From Triticum aestivum (Eukaryota; Streptophyta; Magnoliopsida; Poales; Poaceae), in contig NC_057814.1 of the NCBI RefSeq assembly GCF_018294505.1, forward strand, positions 293,066,604 to 293,130,603: DNA of 64,000 nt, read 5' to 3'. The notes under the pieces were generated by a model. The model did not search any database and was not told the DNA's origin. It was given only the letters and a program-made list of their open reading frames with translations. Positions within the stretch are counted from its first letter, which is position 1; each line of letters opens with the position of its first letter. Made by a program: the position numbers and the translations under genes. Positions 24,742-37,083 of the stretch are shown piece after piece.

Positions 24742-25778
24742 TGATACGTCCATTTTGCATCATGTTTTCCTACTATTATTTACTATCTTTTTATGCATAA
24801 TAATGCTTTTTGGAGTAATTCTAATGCCTTTTCTCTCATAATATGCAAGGTTTATATAAAGAGGGAGAATGCCGAGAGCTGGAATTCTGGACCTGGAAAA
24901 GCTACGTCAGAGTTACCTATTCTACACATCTCCAAATGAGCTGAAAATTTACGGAGAATTATTTTGGAATATATGAAGAATATTGGAGCAAATAACTACC
25001 AGAGGGGGCCCAACAGGTGGGCACAACCCACCTGGGCGCGCCCTGGTCGGTTGTGCCCTCCTCTTCCAACCTCCGGTGCCCCTCTTCTAGTATATATGTC
25101 ATTTTTACAAAGAAAAAATAAGGGGAGGACTTTCGGGACGGGGTGCCAGGCGAAACTTGGGTAGGAGCACTTTTCCCTCCGGCGGAGCGATTCCGTCGGG
25201 GGAACTTCCCCTTGGAGGGAGAAATCATCGTCATCGTCATCGTCATCACAAACAACCTTCTCATCTTTGGGAGGGAAATCTCCATCAACATCTTCAACAG
25301 CACCATCTCCTCTCAAAGCCTAGTTCATCTCATGTGTTCAATCTTTGTACCAGAACCTCAGATTGGTACATGTGGGTGACTAGTAGTGTTGATTACATCT
25401 TGTAGTTGATTACTATATGGTTTATTTGGTGGAAGATTAAATGTTCAAATCCATTATGCTATTTAATACCCCTATGATCTTGAGCATGATTATCATTTTT
25501 GAGTAGTTACTTTTGTTCTTGAGGTCACGGGAGAAATCTTGTTGCAAGTAATCATGTGAACTTGATATGTGTTCGATATTTTGATGATATGTATGTTGTG
25601 ATTCCCTTAGTGGTGTCATGTGAACATCGACTACATGGGACATCACCATACTTGGGCCTAAGGGAATGCATTGTGGAGTAGCTATTAGATGATGGGTTAC
25701 TAGAGTGACAGAAGCTTAAACCCTAGTTTATGCGCTACTTCATAGGGGACTAATTTGGATCCAAAAGTATAATGCTAT
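24742..25778 (+). repeat. Element 1 5' LTR, left part
   Basis: This part is homologous to the 3' LTR at 46256-47301. The 5' copy keeps a segment of about 45 bp (near 24830-24876, TTTATATAAAG included, a plausible TATA region) that the 3' copy lacks. It is interrupted at 25778 by element 2. Confidence 0.85.
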
Positions 25779-26295
25779 TGTTGAGGATATAGACCTTAGA
25801 GTCACCCGCCAGGAGGGGCCGGGTTACTCGTACGGTTGTTGCCAGAAGCCCGGAGCCAAGTTTCAAGACGATGGGCCAGAGATGGGCTTAGACCCGGATA
25901 TGGCTTAAGGCCCGTAGTTATAATCATTATTATAGTAGAACTTGTAGCGTAAGGCAAGTATAGTTTAGAGACCGAGCCGGATACTCTTATAAGCCGGCCG
26001 GGACTCTAAGGGATGCTAGGCGTCAGCCTCCCTATATAAAGGGACGACCCGGCAGCGATTTAAGGGTGACAACAATCTCATCGAGAGCCGGGCTTAGTGG
26101 TTTAACTCCTGGTGATCGTAACCCTAATCAATATCACCCCAAACTGGACGTAGGCTTTTACCTTCACCGTAAGGGGCCGAACCAGTATAAACCCTCGTGT
26201 TCCTTGTCTCGCATAACCCCTTCAAGCTTCCTAGTTGCGATGGCTTCACGACTAAGTCCTAGCTCAAGGACATCTACCGTGACAATTCCACGACA
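25779..26295 (+). repeat. Element 2 5' LTR with TATA box
   Basis: The LTR runs from TGTTGAGGATATAG to CCACGACA. A strong TATA box (CTATATAAAGGG) is at 26032-26043, with the same box in the 3' LTR at 38405-38415. Confidence 0.9.
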
Positions 26296-26297
26296 GT

Positions 26298-26328
26298 TGG
26301 CGCCCACCGTGCGGCCAGCGCACGGTGG
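26298..26328 (+). promoter_or_regulatory. Element 2 primer-binding site with overlapping stem-loop
   Basis: TGGCGCCCACCGTG begins two bases after the LTR and is the usual PBS position and type in this lineage. CCACCGTGCG (26304-26313) pairs perfectly with CGCACGGTGG (26319-26328) across a 5-nt loop, so the PBS overlaps a strong hairpin. Confidence 0.65.
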
Positions 26329-26383
26329 ATTTGAGTTCTTGAAGGGCAGCTTCGAAGGGATCAAGGGATACGCTGTGGGCCGG

Positions 26384-29300
26384 ATGACCAAGAGTCGTCG
26401 CGGCAAGCTCTACATCGGCGATGCGGACTGGGGCCCCGACGCCGGCTCAATTGAGTACGGGTACCGGGTCCCCTTTGGCGGAATTCATGTCTTCATTGGC
26501 AAGATTGGTGAGCCGGGCCCCGAGCTGGACCTCTGCGCCGATCTCATCGAAACAGCTCAGCGTGCACAACCCGCCCGGGCCCGGCCTGCCTTAAGGCGCA
26601 CCTTTGTGGGATGCATCCATGGAGGGCCCTCTGATCCATCTGGGACTGGTGACGAGGCGGTCGCCGGCTCTGGCGGCGAGTCGGCCACCGATGAACCAAA
26701 CTCGTTGTACCAACTTCAAGATGGTAGGCTCATGGGTTGTTCCGACGGCGACAGTATTCCGGACCCTTTTGAGCTGCCAAGTCAGGTTGGAGTTTTTATG
26801 GCTGGTGCGCAGCCTGTTCGGAACCCCGCTGCTGGATCGGGAAACCCGGTGCCTTCTCCGGCTCAGGTGCTGATGGATCTCACGGACAAGATGACGGCCC
26901 TGTTAACCACCGCAGTTGACCCGGCGAATCAAGCTCAGCATGACGCGGAGGTGGCACAGTTAAAATTGGATTTGATAAAAGCTAAAGAGGATCTTGCAGC
27001 GGAAGGGATCAGGCTGGCTGCGGAGCGGGCGGCTCTTGACGCCCGGGCCCAGCTGATTCAGGCGCAGTCCTTCCAGCTCACGATGGATCAGAACGCGGCC
27101 AACGAGGTCATGAGAAGGAGGCATCAGAAGGCCCAGTCTCGACTCCCACCGGTTTACGATCCACGCAATCTCTTCCCACGCCGGGTGCAGGGTCTAGTAA
27201 CCCGCCAGGGGTCATTGCGCCCGGGTCTGGACCCCTTATTCAGCCACGAGTGATGGGGCCTCCCCAGGTGCCCCCTGCCCCGCCTCAGTATGTGCCAATA
27301 CCCCCGGGTCATTATGATAACCCGCTGGAGAACATGGTGGCTGCAGCAGCACGACTGGCGGCTCTCCGCGTTGACGGCAACTCTCCAGGGGCCATCGAAA
27401 CCCGCCGGGTCAGGGAACTCCTGCAGACGGCACTGGCACAGCAAGAGGCGTACTCCTACAGCCGGGACAGGATCCACTCGACCCCTCGTCCAGGCCAGAG
27501 CCCGAGTTACAGCCGACACGTGGTCTCAGCAACCGGCTCAAGTAATGTCCGACGCCATGACCCGCCCCCTGGCCATGGCCCGGCTCATAATGGAGCCCTT
27601 TACGCAGCAGACCAAGCACGACAAGAAGCGGAGCAGGTGCCTCAATTGACGGCTTACCAGACCCCCCCGGCTTATCCGATGACTTCCGTTGATGTGGGTA
27701 TCCCTACCAGGACCGGGGGTGTCCCTTGTTTGGTGCCAGCTATCCGTAACGAATGTCTACCTAAGGACTTCAAGGGCCCTAGGAAGGTGCCTAACTATAC
27801 AGCTGACTTACAACCTGCAGCCTGGATTGAGAGTTATGAGATGGCTATGGAATTGCTGGAGGTCAGTGAGGCGGCCATGGCCAAATATTTCACCATGATG
27901 TTAGATGGAACTACCCGCACGTGGTTGAAAGGGCTACCACCGAACTCCATTGGGTCTTGGGCTGAGCTGAAAGCCCGGTTCATTCAAAACTTCAAAGATA
28001 CCTGTAGGCAGTCTATGTCAATTGTGGATTTGACTAACTGTAAGCAGCAGGAGGGTGAATCCACGACCCATTGGGTTCGCCGGGTCAAGGAGATCATACA
28101 TTCATCAGATAAGATCGATGCCGGGTCTGCAGTCTTAATGTTGGAACAGAACTGTCGCTTTGTGCCCCTTAAGATGAAGCTCGGGTGGCTCAAGCGCGAC
28201 TGCACCGATATGGGTACCCTAATGGCGGCTCTTGTCAAGTACGCCGATTCCGATGGTACCAAGGATCCCCCTTCAGATGATGAAAGGGTAGGGAAGGGAA
28301 AGAAGAATGGCAACGGCAAGGGTCCTCAGTTTAACCCGGGGAACCAAGGAGGAGGCAAGCGTAAGGCCGATGGCAGCCTAGAGTTTGTAGCCAACGCCAA
28401 CTCCCAAGGTAGTAACCAGCGACGCAAGGGGAGGCCCCCTCCCCGAGGCGGCGGGTCAGGTCCAACGCTGGAGCAGCTGCTAAATGAACCTTGTCCAAGG
28501 CATGGCTCTAGAGAGAAGCCAGCGACTCATCTGTGGAAGGATTGCGCGATCATGAAGGCCTTTAAGAGCTACAATGGCCCGGGCAGCGGCTCAGGCGCCG
28601 GCGGCTTTCATGGCCCGGGCGGCGGCTCAAATTCCGGTCCTCAGAACGGTCAAGGGGGCTTTAATCAACAGTCTAGTCAGGGTCATCAACAGCAGCAGGG
28701 GGGTTATCAGACCAACCCAAAGCAGCTAAGCGGTGGGCAGTATCATGTGTTCACCACCAGTTTGTGCAAACGAGATCAGAAGCTTCACAAGAGGGCTGTT
28801 AATGCTGTTGAGCCGGCGGTTCCACGCTACTTGCGGTGGTCTGACCAGCCTATAGTGTGGAGTAGGGAGGATCACCCTCCCCGGGTGGATAACCCGGGCC
28901 ACTTGGCCTTAGTGGTAGCTCCTCAGGTGGGAGGTTATAAGTTCACAAAGGTACTCATGGATGGAGGTAGCAGCATCAACATCCTCTATTATGAGACTTT
29001 TCGCCGTATGGGGCTGGTTGATAAGAACCTTAGCCAGTCAAACACTATCTTCCATGGTGTGGTACCTGGTAAGTCGGCTTATCCAGTCGGCAAGATCGAA
29101 TTAGAAGTGGCTTTTGGTGATGAGAACAACTACAGGGTGGAGAAATTGACCTTTCAGATGGTCAAGATAAGAAGTCCATACCATGCTATATTTGGACGGC
29201 CGGCTTACGCCAAGTTCATGGCACGACCGTGTTATGTGTACTTACAGCTCAAGATGCCGGGTCACAATGGGACCATTACGGTTCACGGCAGCCGGAAAGT

Positions 29301-29538
29301 GGCTCTCGAGTGCGAGGAAGGTGATGCAGCTTATGCAGAGTCTGTTTGTGCAACAGAGGAGTTGAAGTTTTACAAAGACAATGTTGACCCAACAGACATG
29401 ACCTCTTTAAAGAAGCCGACTACGGAGACTGAGCCGGCGATGAAATTTAAGTCGGCTGATGAAACTAAGCTTGTTGATTTTGTTCCAGGAGATTCATCTC
29501 AGCAGTTTAGTATCAGTGCCAATCTGGATCCAAAATAG
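26384..29538 (+). pseudogene. Element 2 gag-protease
   Basis: The frame is open from upstream (26066, inside the LTR). ATG at 26384 is the first plausible start after the PBS; ATG at 26240 is an alternative inside the LTR. A 1-bp indel near 27170-27178 moves the frame. It then stays open from 27250 to TAG at 29536-29538. The capsid region (Retrotrans_gag type, motifs AAWIESYEMAMELL and GTTRTWLKGLP) lies at about residues 190-310 of the second frame, followed by a Gly/Gln-rich linker. The aspartic protease follows (active-site motif VLMDGGSSINILY, DGG in place of DTG/DSG; flap-side IFGRPAYAKF). Gag forms the particle and the protease cuts the polyprotein. Confidence 0.8.
29536..29538 (+). other. 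In-frame UAG between protease and RT (element 2)
   Basis: The gag-protease and RT reading frames are the same frame, separated only by this TAG (context CCAAAA TAG GAAAGC). After it the frame is open for 212 codons. Element 3 has TAG at the homologous place. It could be CAG decayed to TAG or a suppressible stop. Confidence 0.8.
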
Positions 29539-31135
29539 GAAAGCGCGCTCATCGAGTTCATCCGTGAGAATAGGGACATCTTTGCGTGGAAGCCTTCTGA
29601 CATGCCAGGTGTACCTAGAGAACTCGCTGAGCATACTCTCAATGTTGATCCAAAATTTAAGCCGGTCAGACAGTTCCTTCGACGGTTTAATGAGGAGAGG
29701 CGGAAAGCCATTAGTGAAGAAGTGGACCGGCTCTTGGCGGCCAGGTTTATTGTTGAAGTTTTTCACCCAGAATGGTTGGCTAACCCGGTGCTCGTACTCA
29801 AGAAGAACGGCACCTGGCGGATGTGTGTGGACTACACGGATTTGAACAAGGCGTGTCCGGCTGATCCTTTTGCTCTCCCCCGTATTGATCAAATCATTGA
29901 TGCTACGGCAGGTTGTGCACGCTTAAGTTTCTTGGATGCTTATTCCGGGTATCATCAGATTAAGATGGCAATTAAGGACCAGGAGAAGACGGCGTTCATC
30001 ACTCCCTTTGGAGCCTTCTGCTATGTGTCTATGCCCTTTGGACTCAAGTGTGCACAGGCGACTTACCAGCGTTGTGTACAGAATTGTCTTCATAAACAGA
30101 TCGGGCGCAATGTTCACGCTTACGTGGACGATATTGTGGTTAAATCCATCAAGGAGGAAACCCTGATAGATGACTGAAGGGAAACCTTCGATAATCTCCG
30201 GGTCTACAAGATGATGCTTAACCCGGCCAAGTGTGTTTTTGGTGTTCCTGCAGGCAAACTATTGGGTTTCTTGGTTTCTGACAGAGGCATTGAGGCTAAC
30301 CCGGAGAAGATCAAGCCATCACCTCCCTAGCTAAGCCGGCGTGTATAAACGATGTTCAGCGTTTGGCGGGTCGCATCACTGCTTTAAGCCGGTTTATAAG
30401 CCGTTTGGGTGAGAAGGCTATGCCCTTATATCAGTTGATGAAGAAAACTGATAACTTTGTCTGGAATGATGCAGCTAATACCGCTTTTGAGGATTTGAAA
30501 AAGCAACTGGCAGAGCCCCCCATCCTTGCTGCTCCGGTTGATAAGGAGCCCTTGCTACTGTATGTGGCGGCAAACGCACGAGCCGTCAGCGTGGCTATTG
30601 TGGTGGAGCGCAAGGAGGCGGGTAAGGAGCATCCGGTTCAGCGGCCGGTTTATTATGTCAGCGAGGTGCTCATTGAGTCCAAGCAGCGATACCCGCATTG
30701 GCAGAAGCTCGTATATGGTGTGTTCATGGCGAGCCGGAAGCTCAAGCATTATTTTCAGGGTCATCCCATCACTGTGGTCAGTTCTGCCCCTCTTGGTGAT
30801 ATTATCCAAAACAGAGAGGCTACAGGGAGAATTGCTAAGTGGGCTATAGAACTTGGACCTCATGGCCTCAAATATGTGCCACGCACTGCTGTTAAATCTC
30901 AGGCTTTGGTGGATTTCATCAATGATTGGACGGAGTCACAAGTGCCTGAGCAAAAGCCGGATAACACTTATTGGACTATTCAATTTGATGGGTCCAGACA
31001 GCTGGAGGGCTCGGGGGTTGGTGTTGTATTGGCTTCCCCTAAGGGTGAGAAGTTCCATTATGTGCTGCAGTTGATGTTTCCTTGCACTAACAATGCGGCT
31101 GAATACGAGGTTTGCTCCACGGTCTTCGGGTAGCT
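29539..31135 (+). pseudogene. Element 2 reverse transcriptase and RNase H domains
   Basis: RT copies element RNA into cDNA. The frame begins directly after the TAG and shows the Gypsy RT motifs in order: NPVLVLKKNGTWRMCVDY, LSFLDAYSGYHQI, MPFGLKCAQATYQ and the catalytic YVDD (30121-30132). TGA at 30175-30177 interrupts it. A 1-bp deletion near 30315 shifts the frame, after which the thumb/RNase H part runs from 30363 (LYVAANARAVSVAIVVE). A second, Tat-type RNase H follows (motif IQFDGSRQLEGSGVG) and is split by a 1-bp deletion near 31108. The catalytic YVDD and DG residues are retained, but the enzyme cannot be made as one chain. Confidence 0.85.
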
Positions 31136-32740
31136 AAGGAGATGAGCTTAAGCCGGGTAAGGTGCTTTGGTGACTCAGACTTGGTGGCTCAACAAGTATC
31201 AGGCACCTGGGATTCTAAGGATCCTCTCATAGCGGCTTATCGCCGTGAGGTTGATGCCATTGCTGGGCATTTCCAGGGATACCAAGTGGAGCACATTGAT
31301 CGCAGGAAGAACGAGGCGGCTGATGCTTTAAGCCGGCTAGGCTCTCAGCGAAAGCCGGTGCCGCCTAACACTTTCCTGGATGTCCTGTATAACCCCTCGG
31401 TTAAGTTGCCTACAGAGGAGGACTTGGCTATCCCTGACCCGGAGGCACGACTGGTGGCGGCTCTTCATGTCATACCAGACTGGACAATGCCATATCTGGC
31501 TTATATAACCCGGGGAGAGTTGCCTGAGGATGAAACTTTGGCCAGGCAAATAAGCCGGCGGGCTAAGTCAATGATCGTCATCGATGGCGAGTTACATCAT
31601 CACAGTGTTTCGGGGGCATTTCAACGTTGTATCTCCCCTGAGGAAGGCCAAGAGATCTTGCGGGAGATCCATGAAGGGGATTGTGGTCATCATGCCGGCT
31701 CAAAATCTCTTGTAGCCAAGGCTTTCCGTCATGGTTTTTATTGGCTGACGGCTCACGCTGATGCAGAGGACTTGGTCAGTAAATGTGATGGTTGCCAAAG
31801 GTTCTCACGACGGGCTCATATGCCGGCTCAGGAGTTGAGGATGATCCCAATCACTTGGCCCTTTGCGGTCTGGGGGCTTGATATGGTTGGGCCTTTTAAA
31901 CGGTCCAAGGATAAGAAGACCCACCTCTTGGTGGCTGTTGACAAATTCACAAAGTGGGTGGAAGCTGAGCCAGTTAGCAAGTGTGATGCAGCCACGGCAG
32001 TTCAATTTATGAAAAAGGTGATTGTCCGCTTTGGTTTTCCGCACAGCATTATAACTGACAATGGCACCAATCTCTCCAAAGGCGCCATGGAAGAATTTTG
32101 TCAACGAGAGCATATCCTACTTGATGTTTCTTCAGTGGCTCATCCTCAATCCAATGGTCAGGCTGAGAGAGCTAACCAGGAAATTCTGAAGGGTATCAAG
32201 CCCCAGCTTTTGGTCCCTTTACAACGGACGCCGGGTTGTTGGGTGGAGGAGTTGCCTTCCGTCTTATGGAGCATCAACACTACTCCTAAAGGGTCTACAG
32301 GCTTCACGCCTTTCTTCATGGTTTATGGAGCAGAAGCAGTCCTCCCCAGTGACATCCGTCTCGATTCACCTCGCGTGGCGGCTTATGTTGAGACGGATAA
32401 TGAACAGGCGTGTCAAGATGCTCTGGATTTGTTGGACGAACAGCGTGATGTGGCAGCAGCCCGTTCAGTGATTTACCAACAAGACCTGCGCCGTTATCAT
32501 AGCCGCCGGGTCAAATCCCGAGTCTTCCAGGAAGGCGACCTTGTGCTCCGGCTCATCCAGGATCAATCAGATGCACACAAGTTATCCCCACCTTGGGAAG
32601 GGCCCTTTGTGGTCAGCAAGAACTTGCACAACGGGTCTTATTACCTCATTGATATTCGGGAGCATAAAGATTCGCGTAAATCTGAGGAAGAGACCCGTCG
32701 GCCGTGGAACATAGCTCAGCTTCGGCCTTACTACACTTGA
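31112..32740 (+). pseudogene. Element 2 RNase H C-terminus and integrase
   Basis: This is an uninterrupted 542-codon frame that continues the pol polyprotein after the frameshift near 31108. It starts in the second RNase H (CFGDSDLVAQQVSG; DRRKNEAADALSRL). It then has the integrase zinc finger (H..H...C..C: EIHEGDCGHHAG, KCDGCQRF) and the DDE core (GLDMVGPF; ITDNGTNL; NGQAERANQE). The C-terminal domain contains GDLVLR and WNIAQLRPYY, and the stop is at 32738-32740. All three catalytic residues are present. As a domain it looks intact; the ATG at 31112 is not the native start. The integrase joins cDNA to the host chromosome. Confidence 0.85.
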
Positions 32741-32879
32741 GTTACCGGCTCTCGTGGTGTAACATATTTATCTCAGCCATGTATATATTATGATAAGCAA
32801 TAAAGCAAGACCTCTGTCCTTTTTTCTCCTCCAAATATGCGTGTGTTGTTTTTTACATGCTGACTTAAAGGAGGATCCT

Positions 32880-33300
32880 GCTTATGATCGTATTTGAATC
32901 TAGCCGTAAGCAGTAAAGTCACTTGGGGGCTTCCTGTTCAAACATGGGTCGTATTCGAACCAAAGAGAACATAGTTGTCGATACCCACTTGATTGGCAAA
33001 GTGCCAAGCTCATTGGGAAGTTGCCTTTGGTCATATTTGAATCACAGGTTAACCCCTCTGAGAACCGACGTGGATCGTATTCGAATCAGCGTCGTTAAAC
33101 AATTTTAAGAATCACTTGGGGGCTTCCTGTTCAAACATGGGTCGTATTCGAACCAAAGAGAACATAGTTGTCGGTACCCTCTTGATTGGCATCGCCACAC
33201 CCACTGGGGGCTGTATGATCGTATCTGAATCTTGGCTTAACCCCTTGGGGCCGGGTCTCTGGTCGTATTCGAACCGGAAGCCCCTAAGTTCTTCTACTTT
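32880..33300 (+). repeat. Tandem repeats in the 3' region of element 2
   Basis: A segment of about 64 bp (ACTTGGGGGCTTCCTG...) recurs at 32921 and 33114, 193 bp apart and almost identical. Within and around it the core TCGTATTCGAAYC or a close variant occurs at least seven times between 32888 and 33275. Tat-lineage elements are known for hypervariable tandem repeats downstream of integrase. Confidence 0.8.
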
Positions 33301-33707
33301 TTCACAAGTTTACTCTGAGGTGTGCATGGCCGGGTTTCACTTGCCGGCTTAACTTTGGTTTACAGTGTTAGTTGCACATCATGGGTGTCATCAAGGCAAG
33401 TAAACCGGAGTTAAGGTGTCAACCTTACTACCCGGGTTATTTAAACCGGAAGATGCTTACAGGCTGTTAACCGCCTCGAGACTTGTGATTTTCCTTTTCT
33501 ATGCAGATACTTAAAGGCATCTTTTGAGGTTGAGAAAAACAAAGGGATGATTATGACCCGGAGAAACATCAAAGAGACAAATTCAAAGGGCTTTCGCGTT
33601 CAAAACGTGCACGATGGCACGGCAGAGATAAACTGTTGCATTCACTCTATTACAATCATTCTTCAAGCCTAAAAGATGGAACAATGTTTGATAAGCCGCC
33701 AGCTAAC

Positions 33708-36700
33708 TTATGATGCCCGCTGAGTTGAAGTCCCCGGCTCATTCCTGTCTTCTCCTCCGGCTGATCCCAAGACCTCGAAGGTTGATGATTTCCAGTTGAT
33801 GCCGCTGAGAGCTTCGAACTGGGCTTCTTCATCAATTAACCCGGCCGAGTCAATCTCCGGGGCGAAGGTGTGCTGACGAGCCAGAGGGATCAGATTGAGG
33901 GCTTCATAGCGAGGGGTTGGAATCCTCTGATTCTCCGCATCATAACCCGGCTGGTACTTGGTTAAGTCGGTGTCGTTCCCGATGAGGGTGGCCACCGGGC
34001 GTACAACCTTCACACATGCCGCGAAGTCCTTCTGGTCGAAGGCTGAGCTGTCTTCCTTCAGGCTTGGGTAACCCAGGGCAATGTCTGCCGGGTCTAGCTC
34101 CGGCAGGAATGCTTTGGCCCGGCTCAGCGCGGCAATTGCTCCGGCTCTCGCGGAGGCCCCTCGTAGCTCCTGGATCCGCTGCGGCAGAACAGCGAGCCGG
34201 CGCAGGACTTCGGCCAGATGAGTCAGCACCTCGTTGGATAGGGCCACCACAGCTAAGGCACGCTGGGACCCGGTGTAGAGCTGTTCCACCAGGGTATACA
34301 CGGCCTTTAACTTGGTGACCACGCTCTGGTTGAGGTTGGCACTCCTGGGACCTGTTTAACAAGATCAGATAAGCCGGTGACAAGGATGAATCATGACATA
34401 TACAGACTTGATGAAAGCCGGTGAGGCGACTTACCGAAGATAGCAGCCACCATTTGGGAAACCTGGCGTTTTAGGCCGGAGAGCTCGGCGGTCTTCTCAG
34501 CGAGAGCCTTCTCCGCCTGTTCCGCCCGGGTCACCAGTGCGGCCTTCTCTTCGACCCAGGCTTTCCTTTCAGCATCAAACTCGGTCTTCAATTTTTCGTG
34601 AGTGGCGATGCTGGATACAAACTTGGCGTTTGCCTTCCGGGTCTCCATCTCCTGCATCTTCAGCCGGCTCTTGAGATCCGCAAGATCCGTCTCTAGTTTC
34701 TTGTCAACAGCCTGCATATATTTCCGGGTTAATTGACAGTCATTATATAAGTCCCAAGCGTTTTCCAAGCAAAGACACTTGGCATTTGGGGGCTAATGCA
34801 TATTGAACGCATCTATCTACATACTGCCGGCTCAGATGAGTAAGCCGGAATCTAAGTCTACAACATATTCAAGTATAAGTCATCGACTTGGGGGCTAGCA
34901 TGGCAAAGGTAACTATGCAGTAAAGTAAGAAGACAGCAGAAGGGTACCTCGGATTTTTGTTGGATCTGGTTGACCATGGCAACCTCGGCGTCCCGGCTCT
35001 TGTGGACTTGGCTGATGTAGCCAGAGAGGAGCTCTCCAATGCTCAAGTTGGTGTAGCCGGAGAGGTCTAGGTTCACCCGGTGGGGCTGCAGTAACTCCCC
35101 CTTCGCGGAGCATTTGGCTAACGCGGTCGGTCTCCCCGGCTCAACGAATTCCGTCCGGGTGATTACCACGTCCGGGTCGTCTGCCTGTGGGGCTGAGCCG
35201 GAGGCCTCCGGGTTAACCGACGCTTCGGTCGTTGTCTTGGTAGTCGGGGCAGGAGCCTCAGGCGCCATGTCCATTGGAGTGGTGGCTTCGGGGGCGGAGG
35301 CAGCTGGCGGGTCTTGAGCCGTCGCCTCCGGGTCAGGCAAGTCTGGCACTCCGGCTGACCTGGTCTTCTTTGCTCTTTTGGTGAGCTTTGCCTGGGCACT
35401 GAAAAGACAGAAGTGTTAGGCGCACAAAGAGTAAGTACAGACAAAGATAATGTAAGAAGATTGTTGTTACCCGGGCGCAGTCTTGAAGGCCGGCAGATTT
35501 GACTGCATGGAGTCACCCGAAGAGGGGGAGGTCTCCTGATAATTGGAGTCAGAAGAGTTGAGCGGCTGACGGATAACACCCGCCAATGGATGAAAAGGGT
35601 ACAGGTGAGAAAAAACCTCAGTGCGATGCTTCCTTGTTGCGTCGGGTAACCCGGCGGAGAGGTCGGTGTCCTTGCGGGCCCGGGTGTGACGCCGGCTTTC
35701 GTGAACCTGCTGCTTCAAAAGAAATTGAGGGTCTTGATGAGCTAATGGATGTGAAAAGCTTACTTTCCGGGTTACTCTTCGGACTTTCAGCTGTGGCAAA
35801 GGCTCCGAGTCGGAGGAAAGTGACATTACCTCTTCAACCACCGGGTTACTGGCGCCGGTGTCATCCTGTCAATAAGCAAAGTGTTGATAAGGCGGACAGC
35901 AACAAACAACAAATATAGCAAGAATTTAAAGGTTTAAGGGTTACCTCTGACTCGGAGCTGTCGCTTAATTGCATTAGCTCCGAAGCAGTGGGTCGGCTTC
36001 CCTTCTTGCGAGGGGCGGCTTTCTTCGCCTTTTTGGCCTTCTTGGCCGCTTCATGGTCATATTTGACCCGCCAGAACTTATCATCAGCCTAAAAGATACA
36101 ATGATTGATTCTTAAAACGGTTCAGTTGAAGGTTATATGCAGGCGAAGATAAAAGTTAAAGTCAGCGGCTTACCGCTAGGGCTGGATTGGTCTTGCAGAA
36201 GGGGGCTAGCCCGGTTCTTCCGCAGTCTGCCAGGCTCTCGTTTAGAAGAGCCTTGGTCTCTTCCTCTGCAACGTCTTCTGGAAGATCATTGCGACTGTGC
36301 CTCTACGGGTCATCCTTTCGCCCGGTGTACTCACACATTAAGCCGGGGCGGCGGCTCAATGGGATCAGCCGCCATGAGATCCAGACCCGGACCAGATCAA
36401 TTCCGTTCAGACCATTGCCTAGCAGGGCCTTGATCTTATTGATAGTTGGAAGCAGAGGTTGGCGTTCCGCTGTAGTCAGTTTGTCCGACAGCGGATGAGT
36501 CGGCTCTAGACGGGATGGGCGAAAGCCGGGCAGCGGGTTCTCGTCAGCCGGGGACGTATCTTGGCAGTAGAACCAAGTCATATTCCAGTCCTTGGGGTGG
36601 CTTGGCGGCTCTGCGTAAGGGAACAGACAGTCCCTACGCCGCTGGATGGAGATGCCGCCTAATTCCAAACTTGGCCCGTTGGCACACTCGTTTTGGCGGT

Positions 36701-37067
36701 TTAAGTAGAACAGCTCTCTGAAAAGCAGTAAACTGGGCTCTTCTCCAAGGTACACTTCGCAAAAGACTTGGAAGTTGCAGATGTTGGATACGGAGTTGGG
36801 TCCTATATCCTGAGGCCGTAAGTCAAAGAAGTTGAGCACGTCCCTGAAAAACTTTGAGCCGGGCGGTGCGAAGCCCCGGCTCATATGGTCTGCGAAGATC
36901 ACTACCTCCCCGTCCCTTGGCTATGGTCTCTCTTCCGACTGGTCAGGGGCACGGTAGGACATGCTTTCCTTCTTAGGCAAATATCCGGACTTAACGAAAT
37001 GGGCCAGGGTCTCGTCGGTGACATTGGACTTCATCCAGTTGCAAGTGATGGGAGCCTTGGGAGGCAT
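33708..37067 (-). pseudogene. Element 2 antisense gene (aORF), six coding exons
   Basis: Coding exons on the minus strand are 37067-36174, 36088-35945, 35865-35471, 35398-34948, 34711-34435 and 34351-33708. Every intron has GT/AG ends and all phases agree, giving a predicted chain of about 934 residues. Exon 1 starts MPPKAPITCNWMKS and has the conserved block of the 'putative gypsy-type transposon' family (PF04195 as I recall it): SRGFAPPGSKFFRDVLNFF, PKDWNMTWFYC. Exon 2 is lysine-rich, exons 3-4 are low complexity, and exon 5 is a coiled coil (EKLKTEFDAERKAWVEEKA). Two in-frame TAGs in exon 1 (36923-36921 and 36305-36303) break it. Antisense ORFs of unknown role are established for Tat elements such as Grande. 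Confidence 0.75.
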
Positions 37068-37083
37068 GGTGAAGGTTGGTGGT

